Positions 24,801 to 35,639 of a stretch of 64,000 bases of DNA are shown here, piece after piece (position 1 is the first letter of the stretch; each line of letters starts with the position of its first letter). A model generated the notes under the pieces. It was not told the origin of the DNA. It made no database searches and saw only the letters and a program-made list of their open reading frames with translations. The stretch is from Circinella umbellata (Eukaryota > Mucoromycota > Mucoromycetes > Mucorales > Lichtheimiaceae): contig JAIWNF010000071.1 in the NCBI GenBank assembly GCA_025093555.1, positions 1 through 64,000 of the forward strand, written 5' to 3'. The translations under genes were made by a program, and so were the position numbers.

Positions 24801-25006
24801 AGAAACTCAATGAGATTTTAAGACAAGACTAACATACAAGGACAACCAATGTTTTTTAATAATAATATAATAATGGAACACACCTACGACTTTACTCGAA
24901 TAAGCTTATGTGATTTGATTAATAATTGAAAAATACGGGACCATAATGTATTGTTCGGTGTATAATGGTTTCTTGTTGTCGGATTTTCTCATCAAGTGTT
25001 CATACT

Positions 25007-25308
25007 GTAATCTTCCATTACTTGCCACCACGTACACACCTTTTTGTCTATTTCAACCACTATCAACGACCCAATCTCCTATGTGCTCAATCGACTCCCA
25101 AAATCACCTCCCGCATCATTCAACAAACGGTTATACCTCAAAATTGTTTGGCCAAAACTGTGTTTCATCCTCCATCAACTACATCGTACTTGCAGACCCG
25201 AACAATATACTACACCATCACCACCAATATATAACTTTGGTCAGTCATTACTTCAATGGATAGAACCACCAACCACACCTTCTGCACCATCCATAAATTC
25301 ATAAAACC

Positions 25309-25339
<31 letters not shown>

Positions 25340-25619
25340 AAGTGCTTCACTTTCATTTACCATGTTTCCACTCTCCCTAGTCTAGATGTCTCTTCTTCCT
25401 ACTTTATTTATATTTTAGTAGTTCCCTATCTTAGTCTCCTTTTATAATTCTATATCCCCTATTTACCTTCGTTCCACCCCCACATTTTTCCTGCTGTCTA
25501 GCAGGTTTTTCAGTACCGAGCTTTGTTTGAACTGGCGAGAGCAATAAGCTGAAAACAGCGTGTGTTCATTTAATTTCGCCCTTAATAAAAATATATAATT
25601 TCAACGTAATCTTCCATTA
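25007..25619 (+). mobile_element. 5'-truncated LINE 3' fragment with 14-bp target duplication
   Basis: The fragment 25,021-25,605 is nearly identical to 5,083-5,658 and includes the internal A run, here 29 bases at about 25,309-25,337. It is bounded by a perfect direct repeat GTAATCTTCCATTA at 25,007-25,020 and 25,606-25,619. This is the expected product of target-primed reverse transcription with severe 5' truncation. High identity to the first copy suggests both moved recently. Confidence 0.9.
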
Positions 25620-26855
25620 ATTCCAAATTAAACCTATAGTAGCAAAATATATCAATTATTATAGTTGTCTTTCTTTACTCACATTATTTTTATTCCATCT
25701 TACCAGTGTTCTAGAATCTGCGCTTGTTTTCACCCATTTTATTTGTTGTGTACAGCTTATACGTAAAGATATTGAACTTCTTTTTTCTAAAGAATTATTG
25801 TCGGCAATCTATTAGAAACAGAAGGGGTTGATATTACACATAAACAAACAAACAATTGGAATTGATTGTTGTTATTGAACCGAAAAGCCCAAATATATTT
25901 TTTTTTCAACTATATTTTCATACTTTTTGAATTCTTTCCGAATGAACGCGACACAGTTTCAATTTCAGGATATAATTTTTTCAAGTTTATTGAAATCTAT
26001 GCACTAATGTATCGATGTCCGGTTTTTTTTATTGATTCTTGGATTGATTTTCACCCAGGACCACGTCCATGATGACTAGACACCAACATTGGTTTATTGT
26101 AAAAAAAAAAAAAGAAAAAAAAAGCTTAAAAACAACGCACCCCATTTTAACTTGATCAAGCCACCTACCACCTCCAAGTTTGAGGTCACGGAGAGGGTAA
26201 GAGAGTTATATATAAGAAGGAAAAGGGTCTTGTAAATAAAATGGGAGGGGTTTTTGCTTTTTCACGGTGTTATTTTTTATTAACGTAAAAAAAAGAAGGA
26301 TGGAACAATAAAGAAAAAAGATGAACAATAGAAATGTCTTTTATCCATACACTGACTTTAAAATAAGGGGAAGATCTTTGTGATTTTATCCTTTTGTATT
26401 CCATTATTCTTATTGACAATCCTATTGGCTACCCACCAACTTGGCCTCACCAAAAAAAAACCCCGTTTTCTGTGAACTATTGTTCTCCATAGGTCATTGA
26501 AAAATACGTAAAGTGTAATGCACCATCACGACCATTTAACAAATGGTTGTTTTGATATATATTTGATTGTTAAAATTTTAATAAAATTATAGTATTTTGC
26601 GCGTCAGTAAGTGTATCTCTTTTATAAGAACGGGAAAGCAAACAGGGGAAGAAATGGTACATCATATATAAGGAAAAGAAACGTTTAATATATAATGGAA
26701 CCTATGTATTCAAACTAATAATAATATCACAATAATATCACAATAACAATAATAACAATACTCTTGTAACAATAAAAATAATAATGATAATGATAATACA
26801 AAATAAAATAAATAAATTAGGTGGATAAATTACTCATAGTAATAAGATAATAAAA
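25620..26855. other. Intergenic stretch, 3' side of the phosphatase gene
   Basis: AT-rich DNA without a supported gene. It contains part of dispersed repeat family A and, near 26,700-26,820, ATAATAATA-type simple sequence that is probably the 3' untranslated region of the gene to its right. Confidence 0.5.
26425..26535 (+). repeat. Dispersed repeat family A, copy 2 (partial)
   Basis: Shares CTACCCACCAACTT, TTCTGTGAACTATTG, TTCTCCATAG, GTCATTGAAAA and AATGCACCAT with copy 1, but lacks the middle part present at 1,535-1,575. Confidence 0.6.
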
Positions 26856-28172
26856 TTACTTTGCGCAAACTTCATCAAAGTTACAACTCAATTTCGATGT
26901 CAAAGCTTTCTTGAATGTTTCCAAGGGACAGACTTCTTTACCATCACATCCGGGCAAAACCACAGGGATTTCTGAAACAAGAACACGTACAAATTGTTCA
27001 CCTTTTTCATTGCTGAGTAATTCGAAAGCAACATTACTTGCCATGGTAGCAATATTAGAAGTTCGGAATACACGGTTATCAATCACTGATTGAGTCGAGT
27101 TGGCATAGAGAACAGGATCTTCATGATGAACACCCAAAAATGTCTGTAAAAAGAGAATGGTTTGTGTATGTCCTACTTTAAGCACCAGCTGAGCATCTTT
27201 TTCTTCGATATGCTTGACAATATCTTGTGCCAATGCACAGGCGACTTGTTCATTCAAAGATGTACCATAAGAATACTTGTAGTAATAGCTTAAATCTTCC
27301 CGGTATTCCGATTCGAGAATGTCTTGTTCAGAAAGCAAGGAGCAAAAAGTATCTTCACGTTCTTGATGTGATATATCAAAACAACAGCCAGCATAAATAT
27401 ATTCGACATCTGAGACAGTGATATCAATACCAAGATCAGCCGTTAATCGTTGAGCAGTTGCCTTGTGCGATTTTTCTTGATACAAGTCGGATTCAGCACC
27501 ACTATTTTCAGTGGCAACGTCCCATGCAGGACAATTATCATCAATAGCAATAAGTTTATCACCTTCCCTAGGATACATGAATAATGGGATAGCAACTTGT
27601 TTTGCCTTGCCCAAGTCACCTTGACCTTCAAATAAACCCATATGGAATGCCGTAGCTGATTGAGAAGTACGTTCGGATTCAGATGAAGCACTCTTAATAC
27701 CTAATGGAATATCAAGATTGAAAATCGAGTCAATGAGATCAGGGTATTGTTCACTGACACGACGACCATGAAGATATTGTTCTAATTGTCCTTGCGTGTT
27801 CAATGCACCAGAACGTTCTTGTGTGAAATCATTTTCATAATCTTCAAGCCATGCCAAAGCTGTCTTGTTCTTGCTTTCTTGAAGCTTTTCAAGTATAGTG
27901 GCAATATCTTCTGTATCGCCATCGGATGGATAACGTGAACCATGACGCACAACAAGTTGGAGTTGTTCTAATGTATAACCTTCAAGAGTGGCTGGTTTTT
28001 CAGGTACAGGATATGGAGATTTTGATCCCAAGTGACGTTTAACCCAGTTAATGTCATGGTGATATTGTCCATGAGTTGGTAAAATCAGTGATTGCCAACA
28101 AACGAGTGCAGCAAGAGCCAAGGTTGGAAAGGTGAGTTGCATGATAATTTTTTTTCTTTTTTCAAAAGGCAA
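26856..28172 (-). CDS. Secreted histidine phosphatase, MINPP/phytase-like
   Basis: Single-exon gene of 438 residues. The enzyme family removes phosphate from inositol polyphosphates or other phosphoesters at the cell surface or in the secretory pathway. The catalytic phospho-histidine motif is clear, VVRHGSRYP at residues 75-82. A hydrophobic stretch (MQLTFPTLALAALVCW) from the second Met at residue 11 gives a signal peptide ending near HGQ, so 28,142 is a likely start too. KRHLGSKSPYP before the RHG motif, the DDNCPAWD segment and the later cysteines fit MINPP better than fungal PhyA. The second catalytic box reads GHTQT (about residue 330) where MINPP has HAE, so the usual acidic proton donor is replaced by Gln. 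Substrate is therefore uncertain. Confidence 0.8.
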   Translation of the reverse strand: MPFEKRKKIIMQLTFPTLALAALVCWQSLILPTHGQYHHDINWVKRHLGSKSPYPVPEKPATLEGYTLEQLQLVVRHGSRYPSDGDTEDIATILEKLQESKNKTALAWLEDYENDFTQERSGALNTQGQLEQYLHGRRVSEQYPDLIDSIFNLDIPLGIKSASSESERTSQSATAFHMGLFEGQGDLGKAKQVAIPLFMYPREGDKLIAIDDNCPAWDVATENSGAESDLYQEKSHKATAQRLTADLGIDITVSDVEYIYAGCCFDISHQEREDTFCSLLSEQDILESEYREDLSYYYKYSYGTSLNEQVACALAQDIVKHIEEKDAQLVLKVGHTQTILFLQTFLGVHHEDPVLYANSTQSVIDNRVFRTSNIATMASNVAFELLSNEKGEQFVRVLVSEIPVVLPGCDGKEVCPLETFKKALTSKLSCNFDEVCAK

Positions 28173-29064
28173 AGGGACCAGAAGATATGTATTAAAAAAA
28201 AGAGGTGAGAGAAGATGAATTTGTATAATATAGAACGCGTATATATATGTGTTTTTTATTTTTGTTTTTTAGTCCATTTGTATATAATATAAGATAATTA
28301 TCTGATAGTCTATTATTATAAAGTAATATCATCTTCAACATGTTATTGCCTATTATCCTTTTCAAAGATCTTGTCAAACCTGTCCATCAGATTATATTTT
28401 TCAGCGATCACCATTTTTGTGCACGTGGATAATTTTTAGGCTAAAATGCAACAACTTTTTTTTTATCATTTAAATAAAAATTGCCTAAAAGAGGTTTTTT
28501 TCTGGTTACTCAAAATAATGTATTCCTAAAAGAAATGCAAGGACCATTTTGGATGGGGTCTATATAGTATTCCCTGGAACTGGGACAACATGTTCTTAAT
28601 TGGCATGTATTATAATATATGTATATATAAATATTTATTATTATTAAGTAGATTATTGAATATAAAATGTTTCACAATGGGGAAAAAAAACCTCCAAGTA
28701 ATAATCCGATAGGCAGGAGCAAAAAAAAAACCTATTCAAGTTTAAAAGCTCCTTATATTACAATTACAATATATATAAAAAGTGTTAAATGCCTCATTAT
28801 TATGCAACGTATTTTATAAAATGGGTGCAACATGATACAATTTTATTTAATTTTTATACTGTACAAAATAATAACATTCACAACAAATTCTAACTTGTTA
28901 AAGAACATAAAGTGATAATACATAGATAATTAATAATTAAAAAATTTATTAAAAGTACTTGTACATATCCCCTTAGATCCGGGGAATGGAAAAAAGTACA
29001 CCCCCGGTTCATTCAAATTATTGCATGACAATTATAAAGAAGAACCATTTCTTTTTTTTTAAGG
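28173..29064. other. Intergenic: phosphatase promoter and epoxide hydrolase 3' side
   Basis: AT-rich DNA between two minus-strand genes. No gene or distinctive regulatory site was recognised. Confidence 0.5.
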
Positions 29065-29373
29065 TTATTGGATAATCTTTTTGGTTTGTAAGATCTTTCC
29101 AAAGCGTTGTACATCTTCAGCAAATTCTTCTGGATTCTCACTTGCTGGGAAATGTCCACCCTATTATAATTATCCAATCGTTAACTAAAGACTATCCCTC
29201 GTGTAGTCAAATCGACCTTTTTTTTAAAAAAAAAAAAATGACAATAATCCAAGAACAAAGAAGAAAATAGAAAATAAGCTTACTGATTCAAATTCTGAGT
29301 ATTGATAAAGATCTGTGGATGTTTCTAGCCAATCTTGAGGCAACTATTAAAAAAATAGATCCAATATAGATGA

Positions 29374-29407
<34 letters not shown>

Positions 29408-30670
29408 CTTTTTCAAATAATAAGACACTTACTCGAGAAATATCATGCGCAAAAGCTGTTACAGCCACAGGAATTTTAACCCGTGGGAATATAACTTTAT
29501 ACATTTCTTTTTGTTTTAAACATTCATAATAAATACGGATGGATGAAGACATTGTATTGGTAAGCCAATAAAGTGTGACTTGGGTTAAAAAAGCTTCTGA
29601 ACTAATTGTGTCTGGTAAAGCTTGAAGATCACGTTGAGCAGGTGGATGATAGGTCCATTCATGAAATTTTTCTAACATCCAAGCCATTAATCCAAGTGGA
29701 CTATCTGTTAATCCATAAGCCAATGTATAAGGTCGAGTTCCTTGAATAGCTCTATATCCACATCCATCATACATTTCTGCATTAGCAAAAGTGGCACCAT
29801 TCAAAATTAATTTTCCTTTTCCATAAATACGATCAAATCCAAATAATAAACTTGCACCAAATTTAGCAATTTTGAATGGATAAAATAATAAATTACGAGG
29901 CGTTGGAAGAGGTGGAAGACAAAAAGGTAAACCTGTATGAAATGCTTTACAATTGGTATTATAATGGGTAGCAATATATTTTCCAATGATAGCACCCCAA
30001 TCTCCACCTTGTAAAACTATTAGAAATAGTGACAGTTAGTTTATTTTTATTATTTATGCATTGTCAACAATGCAGAAAATAATGCTTACGATATTGTGAG
30101 TATCCCAACTTGACCATCAACGAATTTAAAATCTCCGCATTTTTAACTACCCCATGTCCTTTTGTTTTTGGTGCTTCAGAAAATCCAAATCCTGGTAAAC
30201 TTGGAACAACGACATGAAATGCCTAAAATAAAAATTAGATATCTCTTTTTCTTTCTCTCTCTTTCTCTCTCTTTATTAATATATCTATATACCTGACCAC
30301 CATTCATACCATCACGAAGTGGTTCGATTACTTTATGAAATTCATAAAAAGTAGAAGGCCAACCATGAAGAAGCATGATAGGAATAGCATTAGGATTGGA
30401 GGAAGGTTCATGTACAAAATGAACTTTTAAACCATCAATAGTTGTATGATAATGATGCCAACGATTCATTTCAGCTCTTGGTTTTTCCCAGTCATAATTT
30501 TCTAACCATTCAGCTACCATAGGCTTAACTGCCCAAGTAGGTGCACCATAATCCCATCCATAATCTTCTTCAAGTTCATTTGGGAATATAGGTTTACTTA
30601 ATTTATCTTTTAGTAACGCAAGTTGTTCAGGTGTAAAGGATGGTACAGTAAATGGTTCGATATCACTCAT
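29065..30670 (-). CDS. Epoxide hydrolase, EPHX1-like
   Basis: Five exons fit: 30,670-30,293, 30,222-30,090, 30,016-29,433, 29,343-29,284 and 29,160-29,065, together 1,251 nt (416 residues) without a stop. The N-terminal region with PNELEEDYGWDYGAP and RWHHYHTTIDGLKVHFVHE matches the epoxide hydrolase N-terminal domain (EHN). The alpha/beta-hydrolase fold follows: HGWPSTFYEFHKVI (oxyanion HGWP motif), SLPGFGFSEAP, the nucleophile Asp in LLQGGDWGAIIG, and the catalytic His in GGHFPASENPEEF. Such enzymes open epoxides to diols for detoxification or lipid metabolism. The acceptor at 30,018-30,017 was chosen because it restores LLQGGDWG. It is transcribed away from the acyl-CoA-binding protein gene. 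A (CA)n(TA)n run lies in the third intron. Confidence 0.9.
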
Positions 30671-31420
30671 GTTTTATAGATGAAGAATAGAATAGGGGAA
30701 AAAAGGAACAGGAAAAAGAAACTTGTCAAATATATTAACTCTCAAGTTATGTGTGGGGGATTATAAGTAGACCACGTGAAACATTTTATATTACGTAGTC
30801 TGAATTTATCCATTTTAAGGCAATTTTATCATAATAAAGAATAAGTCATTTTTTTTTTTATTATGATATGAATTGCATCAATGCATATTTGTTATTAGTT
30901 TCTACAAACAAGGGCTACGTTTCTTTTATTGGACAATCATAAAAAAATAAAAGCTTGTTATATATATATGTTTTTTTTTATAACGGAGAATATAAATTTA
31001 GAATTCATAAAAGAAATCTTCACATGTAAAAAAAAAAAGAGGTTGTTGCCAAATGCTAACCTTAAATTTCTTTATATTACGTTCGTTAAAGAAAAAACAA
31101 TCCCAACTTTTTTCTTTGGGGGGAGAGATACTTCGTTTGGTTGGTTAAAGAAAAGAGTGTTAAGAGAGAATAAAAATATATCAGCATCAAAAAACATAAC
31201 AAAAAAAAATATATATCTTCAATCACTTTTTTTTTTTTGCATAAAAACTTGTAAAAGTCCCAAAAGGAATGCCAATACACGCAAACGCGGAATCCTATTA
31301 AACAACCAGTCAGCCCAGCTTTTTTTTTTTACAAGTCAGCTCAATCAGTTAAAAACTTTGAATTTTTTTCCCTTCTTTTTATTTTTCTTAAACTCTTTTT
31401 GTTTTATTTTTCATCTTAAA
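30671..31420. promoter_or_regulatory. Divergent intergenic region between epoxide hydrolase and ACBP
   Basis: 750 bp lies between the two start codons and should contain both promoters. T- and A-rich tracts, including a pyrimidine run just upstream of the ACBP start, are visible. I could not define individual factor sites. Confidence 0.5.
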
Positions 31421-31986
31421 ATGCCTTCCGCTGTAAGTTATTTACATTGAATTAATTAAATTTTGTAATGGAAGTTGAATTATGGGAATGGAATGGGTTC
31501 ACTTATTCATGTTTGGGTAAAACATAAATAGGAATTCAATACTGCCGCTGAAGAAGTCAAGAACCTTACTTCCAAGCCTTCTGACGAAGCTCTTTTGAAG
31601 CTTTATGGTTTGTTCAAGCAAGCAACCGTTGGTGACAATACTACCAGTAAGTTTTTTTTTTTTTTTTTGTTATAAAATTTTAAGGGAGAAATAAGATATT
31701 TATTTTATTATTTTTTTTGCATAATGTTTCATAATAGCCAAGCCTGGTATGTTTGATTTGAAGGGCAAGTACAAGTGGCAAGCCTGGGAAGACCTTAAGG
31801 GTAAGTTCATTTTTTTTGCTCTTTTGAGCGAAAGAGTGTAGAGAGTGTAAAGGATTGTAGTGATATTTATGGCAAAAAAAAGGAGGAAAAACTGATATAA
31901 ATATGGGGAATTCTTTAGGTAAGAGCCAAGCTGATGCCGAAAAGGAATACATTGCTTTCGTTGAAGAACTTAAGAGCAAGCAATAA
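31421..31986 (+). CDS. Acyl-CoA-binding protein
   Basis: Four exons fit: 31,421-31,432, 31,532-31,646, 31,738-31,800 and 31,919-31,986, total 258 nt, 85 residues, which is the normal size of the single-domain cytosolic protein. It binds medium- and long-chain acyl-CoA esters and serves as their transport pool for lipid synthesis and oxidation. The family signature is complete: [31 protein letters not shown] and [15 protein letters not shown], including the ligand-contacting Tyr and Lys residues. The first exon codes only four residues. All splice borders are GT..AG and keep phase. Confidence 0.95.
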
Positions 31987-34383
31987 ACAACTATAATTAA
32001 ATATAGTTTCTTATAATAATAATAATAATAATTATAATAAAAACAACTTATTCCCTTTAACTTTCTTTTAATGATTATATCTTGTGTGTGTGGGGGGAGT
32101 ATTGGGGATGAAAGAGTTGGAAGAATGAGTCAGCATCATAAGTATGAGTTGTCAACTCTTATAATTGGCAATGGTAGTACATTAAAACTTGCTGTAAAAG
32201 GATATTCAAAAATTTACATGTACTTTACCCATATATTGCTTGTGTATACATGTTAAATACTTGTTTTTATAAATATATATATATATATAAGAATAAATAA
32301 ATCTCGAAACGTTCTCATTTACTACCCAACATCACTTATAAACACTATTTATAATAACTAAATTTATACACGTAATGTGTTGTTGACACAACATATTATT
32401 ATTTTTCAGCTTGGCAGCGTGACACCAATTTCAATTAGGTGATTTGGCGGGGGGAGATGATTTCACAGTTCCCTCGTGATAAAAAAAAATTAGAACGACC
32501 GACACTGTTTTTGATTTAGCATAAACGGGTTTATAGAATAAAAATATCCTATTGGTATATAACACCTTATATATATGTGTGTATATACAAAAACAATCAT
32601 TTATACAATACATGATTAGATATTGATTGTACCATTGCTTTATGACACTACTTTTGTTGTCTTTCGTAAAAGTGTAATGGTACTGAAAAAAAAAAGACGG
32701 GCTCGGGCACCATGTCTTTCAAGGTGTTATCCGAATTAAATGATCTGAATTGTCACATGACATAGTTTCCCTTTCAGACGTCAATGTCAGACAAGCGGCA
32801 TAATTTTATTTGATTGTCAAAGCAGTTAATAGTCATATAAATAGAAAATTATTTTCTTAGTAGTAAAGAGCCGTGGAGTTCGTTAATATCATATAAATTT
32901 GAGGATATGGATTTTAAATAAGAAAGCTTTTTACATTTATCTGTTGTCATGACATTAGCTTTTCAATTGAAAGTATGTGCGATTAGACACAATTATTGCT
33001 ACGTATGTATCATTTCAAATATTTTAAACTATAAAATTAAGTATGTATCAAATGCTGTATACTATATAGTCCTTACTTGTTACATGCCAGTTATTTCACT
33101 TTTATAATATATTATTAGAAAAAGAGAAATTTGAAATTATAATTTGTTTACGTATTGAAAATGGTCAATCGTATTTATGTGTAAATAATACATAATACAA
33201 AAAGCAACAAGTATATTTTATAAACTTTGAAGTATCCCACCCAACAAAAAAAATAAAGTTGATCCAAAAGGAAAAACGTTGTTTTATAATGATAAAATAT
33301 TTAGAAATTTAACCTGTACTAGTTTTTACGTATTGTACTAGATCTTTTTTTTTCTATGTACGTAGAGTAACTATTTAAATGTCTCTTTGCTCTGACCTAT
33401 TCCTTTGATAATCTTCGTATATTCAACGTCGCTACTATTTATTAATAATAAAAATGATCAATAATTACAATGTATGCGTGTAATCCACATATAAACTCTA
33501 TTGTATATAATGTTTATTTTTTGATCTTGAACATAGTTTATAATAACATTCTCATGCCCTATGGAAATCTCTGGTTCTGCTACGTATAGGTTGCTAAAAT
33601 CCTATGCATGAATTACTAGTGTATTTTTGATGTTATATATATTTGCATTTATTTTTTCTTCATTTTCTCGGTGCCTAATTAATAATAAAGAAACAGCTGC
33701 CTTGCTGTTTTAAAATGATTCTTTTGAGAGACCACTTTGGTGGTTTTCTTTTGTTTTTGTTTTTTTGTATGTTTTTTGTATGTTTTTTATATCTTTTATA
33801 TATATACTAATATACTATTTTAAGAGTAAGAGTATAATACACTCCCCATCGTGCACGATAGGGGGGGAACAAAAAGTGGTAGATTATTTTTCATCAGCGT
33901 CGTCAAGACAGGCGAAACTTGGGAAGTCATCTCATTAATCAAGCAGAATGGTGATAGTATAAAGTGTAAACACTAACAAGATAGAGGGGAAAGGCTAACT
34001 GAAGAGGGGAAAAACTCTAATTTTTACATGAGTTCGTGTTGAAAAAAAAAAGTATTATACATGTTGTTATACTACTCTTGTCAATAATACATTGAACGTT
34101 CTGTACCAATGATAAAAATATTTATTATAATTGATATAATATATTCATTATACTAATAGATTTATAATAATAATAATAATAATAACGATGATAAAGGAAA
34201 AAAAAAGTGTTAAACAACAAGATGAGAATATTATTTTTAAGTTCGGTTTTGGACATATAAGAGTCAGTTTTTTATTGTTTGACAAATCCTTTACTTGATT
34301 TCAGTTTTACATCGAGATCTTTTTTGAATTAAAGTACAGGTGTTTATGTTTAGCCATGTGAATGGTGAAGATAAATCAGATAT
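31987..34383. other. Intergenic stretch of about 2.4 kb
   Basis: AT-rich, with no supported gene. A perfect 12-bp palindrome ATCGTGCACGAT flanked by C and G runs lies at 33,848-33,859. Confidence 0.5.
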
Positions 34384-35625
34384 ATTATGATGATAAGATT
34401 TTTTAATGTAATTAAAAAATCTATTAATTTATAATATATGATTTAATAAAATTAAAAATTTTAATTATCTCGATTTCTAGAAATCGAATTGATTATCTTA
34501 TTCCTGGTGAAAAAGAAGGTGTCCAAGAAAAAATCAAAGATTTTTTTGAAGGTGTTCTGGACTTTATGTAATAAACCCTAAACAACTGGTAAGTTATTAT
34601 TAAGACTTAGTTGAACATCTAAATAAAATTACTAGTCCCCGGTGGCGAATGTTTAAGCGGTTCCAAATTGTTCTTGGCAACTACCATCGCTTGCACCTTT
34701 TTGTCTGTAATAGTGGCAATCTCCTATGCATAATACATAATAATAATGAAAGATTCATTTTATCAGTTTTTACCAGTTCCAATAATAATACACAATAAAA
34801 AATATCATTTTCTTGTACCTTTAGTTGTATAACATGAGATAAAATAATTGGAATGGAATGAAACTCTTGAAGACTTTTGAAAATATTGCACGGCCCCAAT
34901 TTCATCAATCTATACATGTTGGGACCTGCCATGTCCATTTTATATGTTGATATCTCATAACCTTGTACCAACACTCCAGATACAATTGGATCCATTACAT
35001 GACGTTCGACCAAACTATTATACATCATTCGATTCCAGCTGCGTGTTTAAATCTGGAGCCTTGAACTGCCCTGATACTACTTCATGCTTGGAATTTCCAT
35101 TCGCACCTCTAACGAATACGACATAAACAGGTTTATATTGTTTAGCAGCAATAAGTGTACCATTTGCCCTAACAAAATTATAAAGAGTATAGAATATACA
35201 GAGCACGCGCATATGTACAAACATGTGTAAGAAGAGAAGTTTTTTTTGTGATCTTCTACAAGCATTGAATTAATGTTCTTTTACTTACCAATTGATTTTA
35301 AATAAGGGTTCACTTTCGAATACTGATTCCAACAAGGGTGCAATATACTCATGAGGAGACTTACCAAAATCTTTTAGATATCCAACTAAGTCTTAATAAC
35401 AACTTACTAGTTGTTTCGGGTTTACTTCGTAAAGTCCAGACACCTTCAAAAAATCTTCGATTTTTCTTGGACACCTTCTTCTTCTCTAGGAATTAGATTA
35501 TCGATTCGATTTTAAGAAATCGAATAAAATAAAAATAAAAAAGTTCTTTTTTATTTATATTTTAATATCTTAATAATTAATAGATTTTTTAATTACATTA
35601 AAAGTCTTATTATCATAAGATATTT
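34384..35625. repeat. Inverted duplication, two arms of about 250 bp
   Basis: The plus strand at about 34,384-34,640 matches the minus strand at about 35,625-35,375. Shared words include AAGGTGTCCAAGAAAAA, TAAGACTTAGTTG and TTTTTAATGTAATTAAAAAA. The arms are clearly diverged. About 735 bp lies between them. The right arm overlaps sequence that reads as protein in the neighbouring decayed gene (KIEDFLKVSGLYEVNPKQL), so the left arm looks like a copied gene piece. Confidence 0.7.
34680..35400 (-). pseudogene. Decayed gene of unknown family, C-terminal part
   Basis: Coding-like minus-strand segments are SPHEYIAPLLESVFESE (about 35,385-35,295), ANGTLIAAKQYKPVYVVFV with GNSKHEVVSGQF (35,165-35,040), VERHVMDPIVSGVLVQGYE with YKMDMAGPNMYRLMKLG (35,028-34,820) and EIATITDKKVQAMVV (about 34,725-34,680). 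GT..AG borders separate most of them. The second and third segments meet in different frames near 35,040, which is a lesion. I recognise no named domain, although the order of segments resembles repetitive Mucoromycota proteins. Confidence 0.45.
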
Positions 35626-35639
35626 GATTACCTTCGGTT

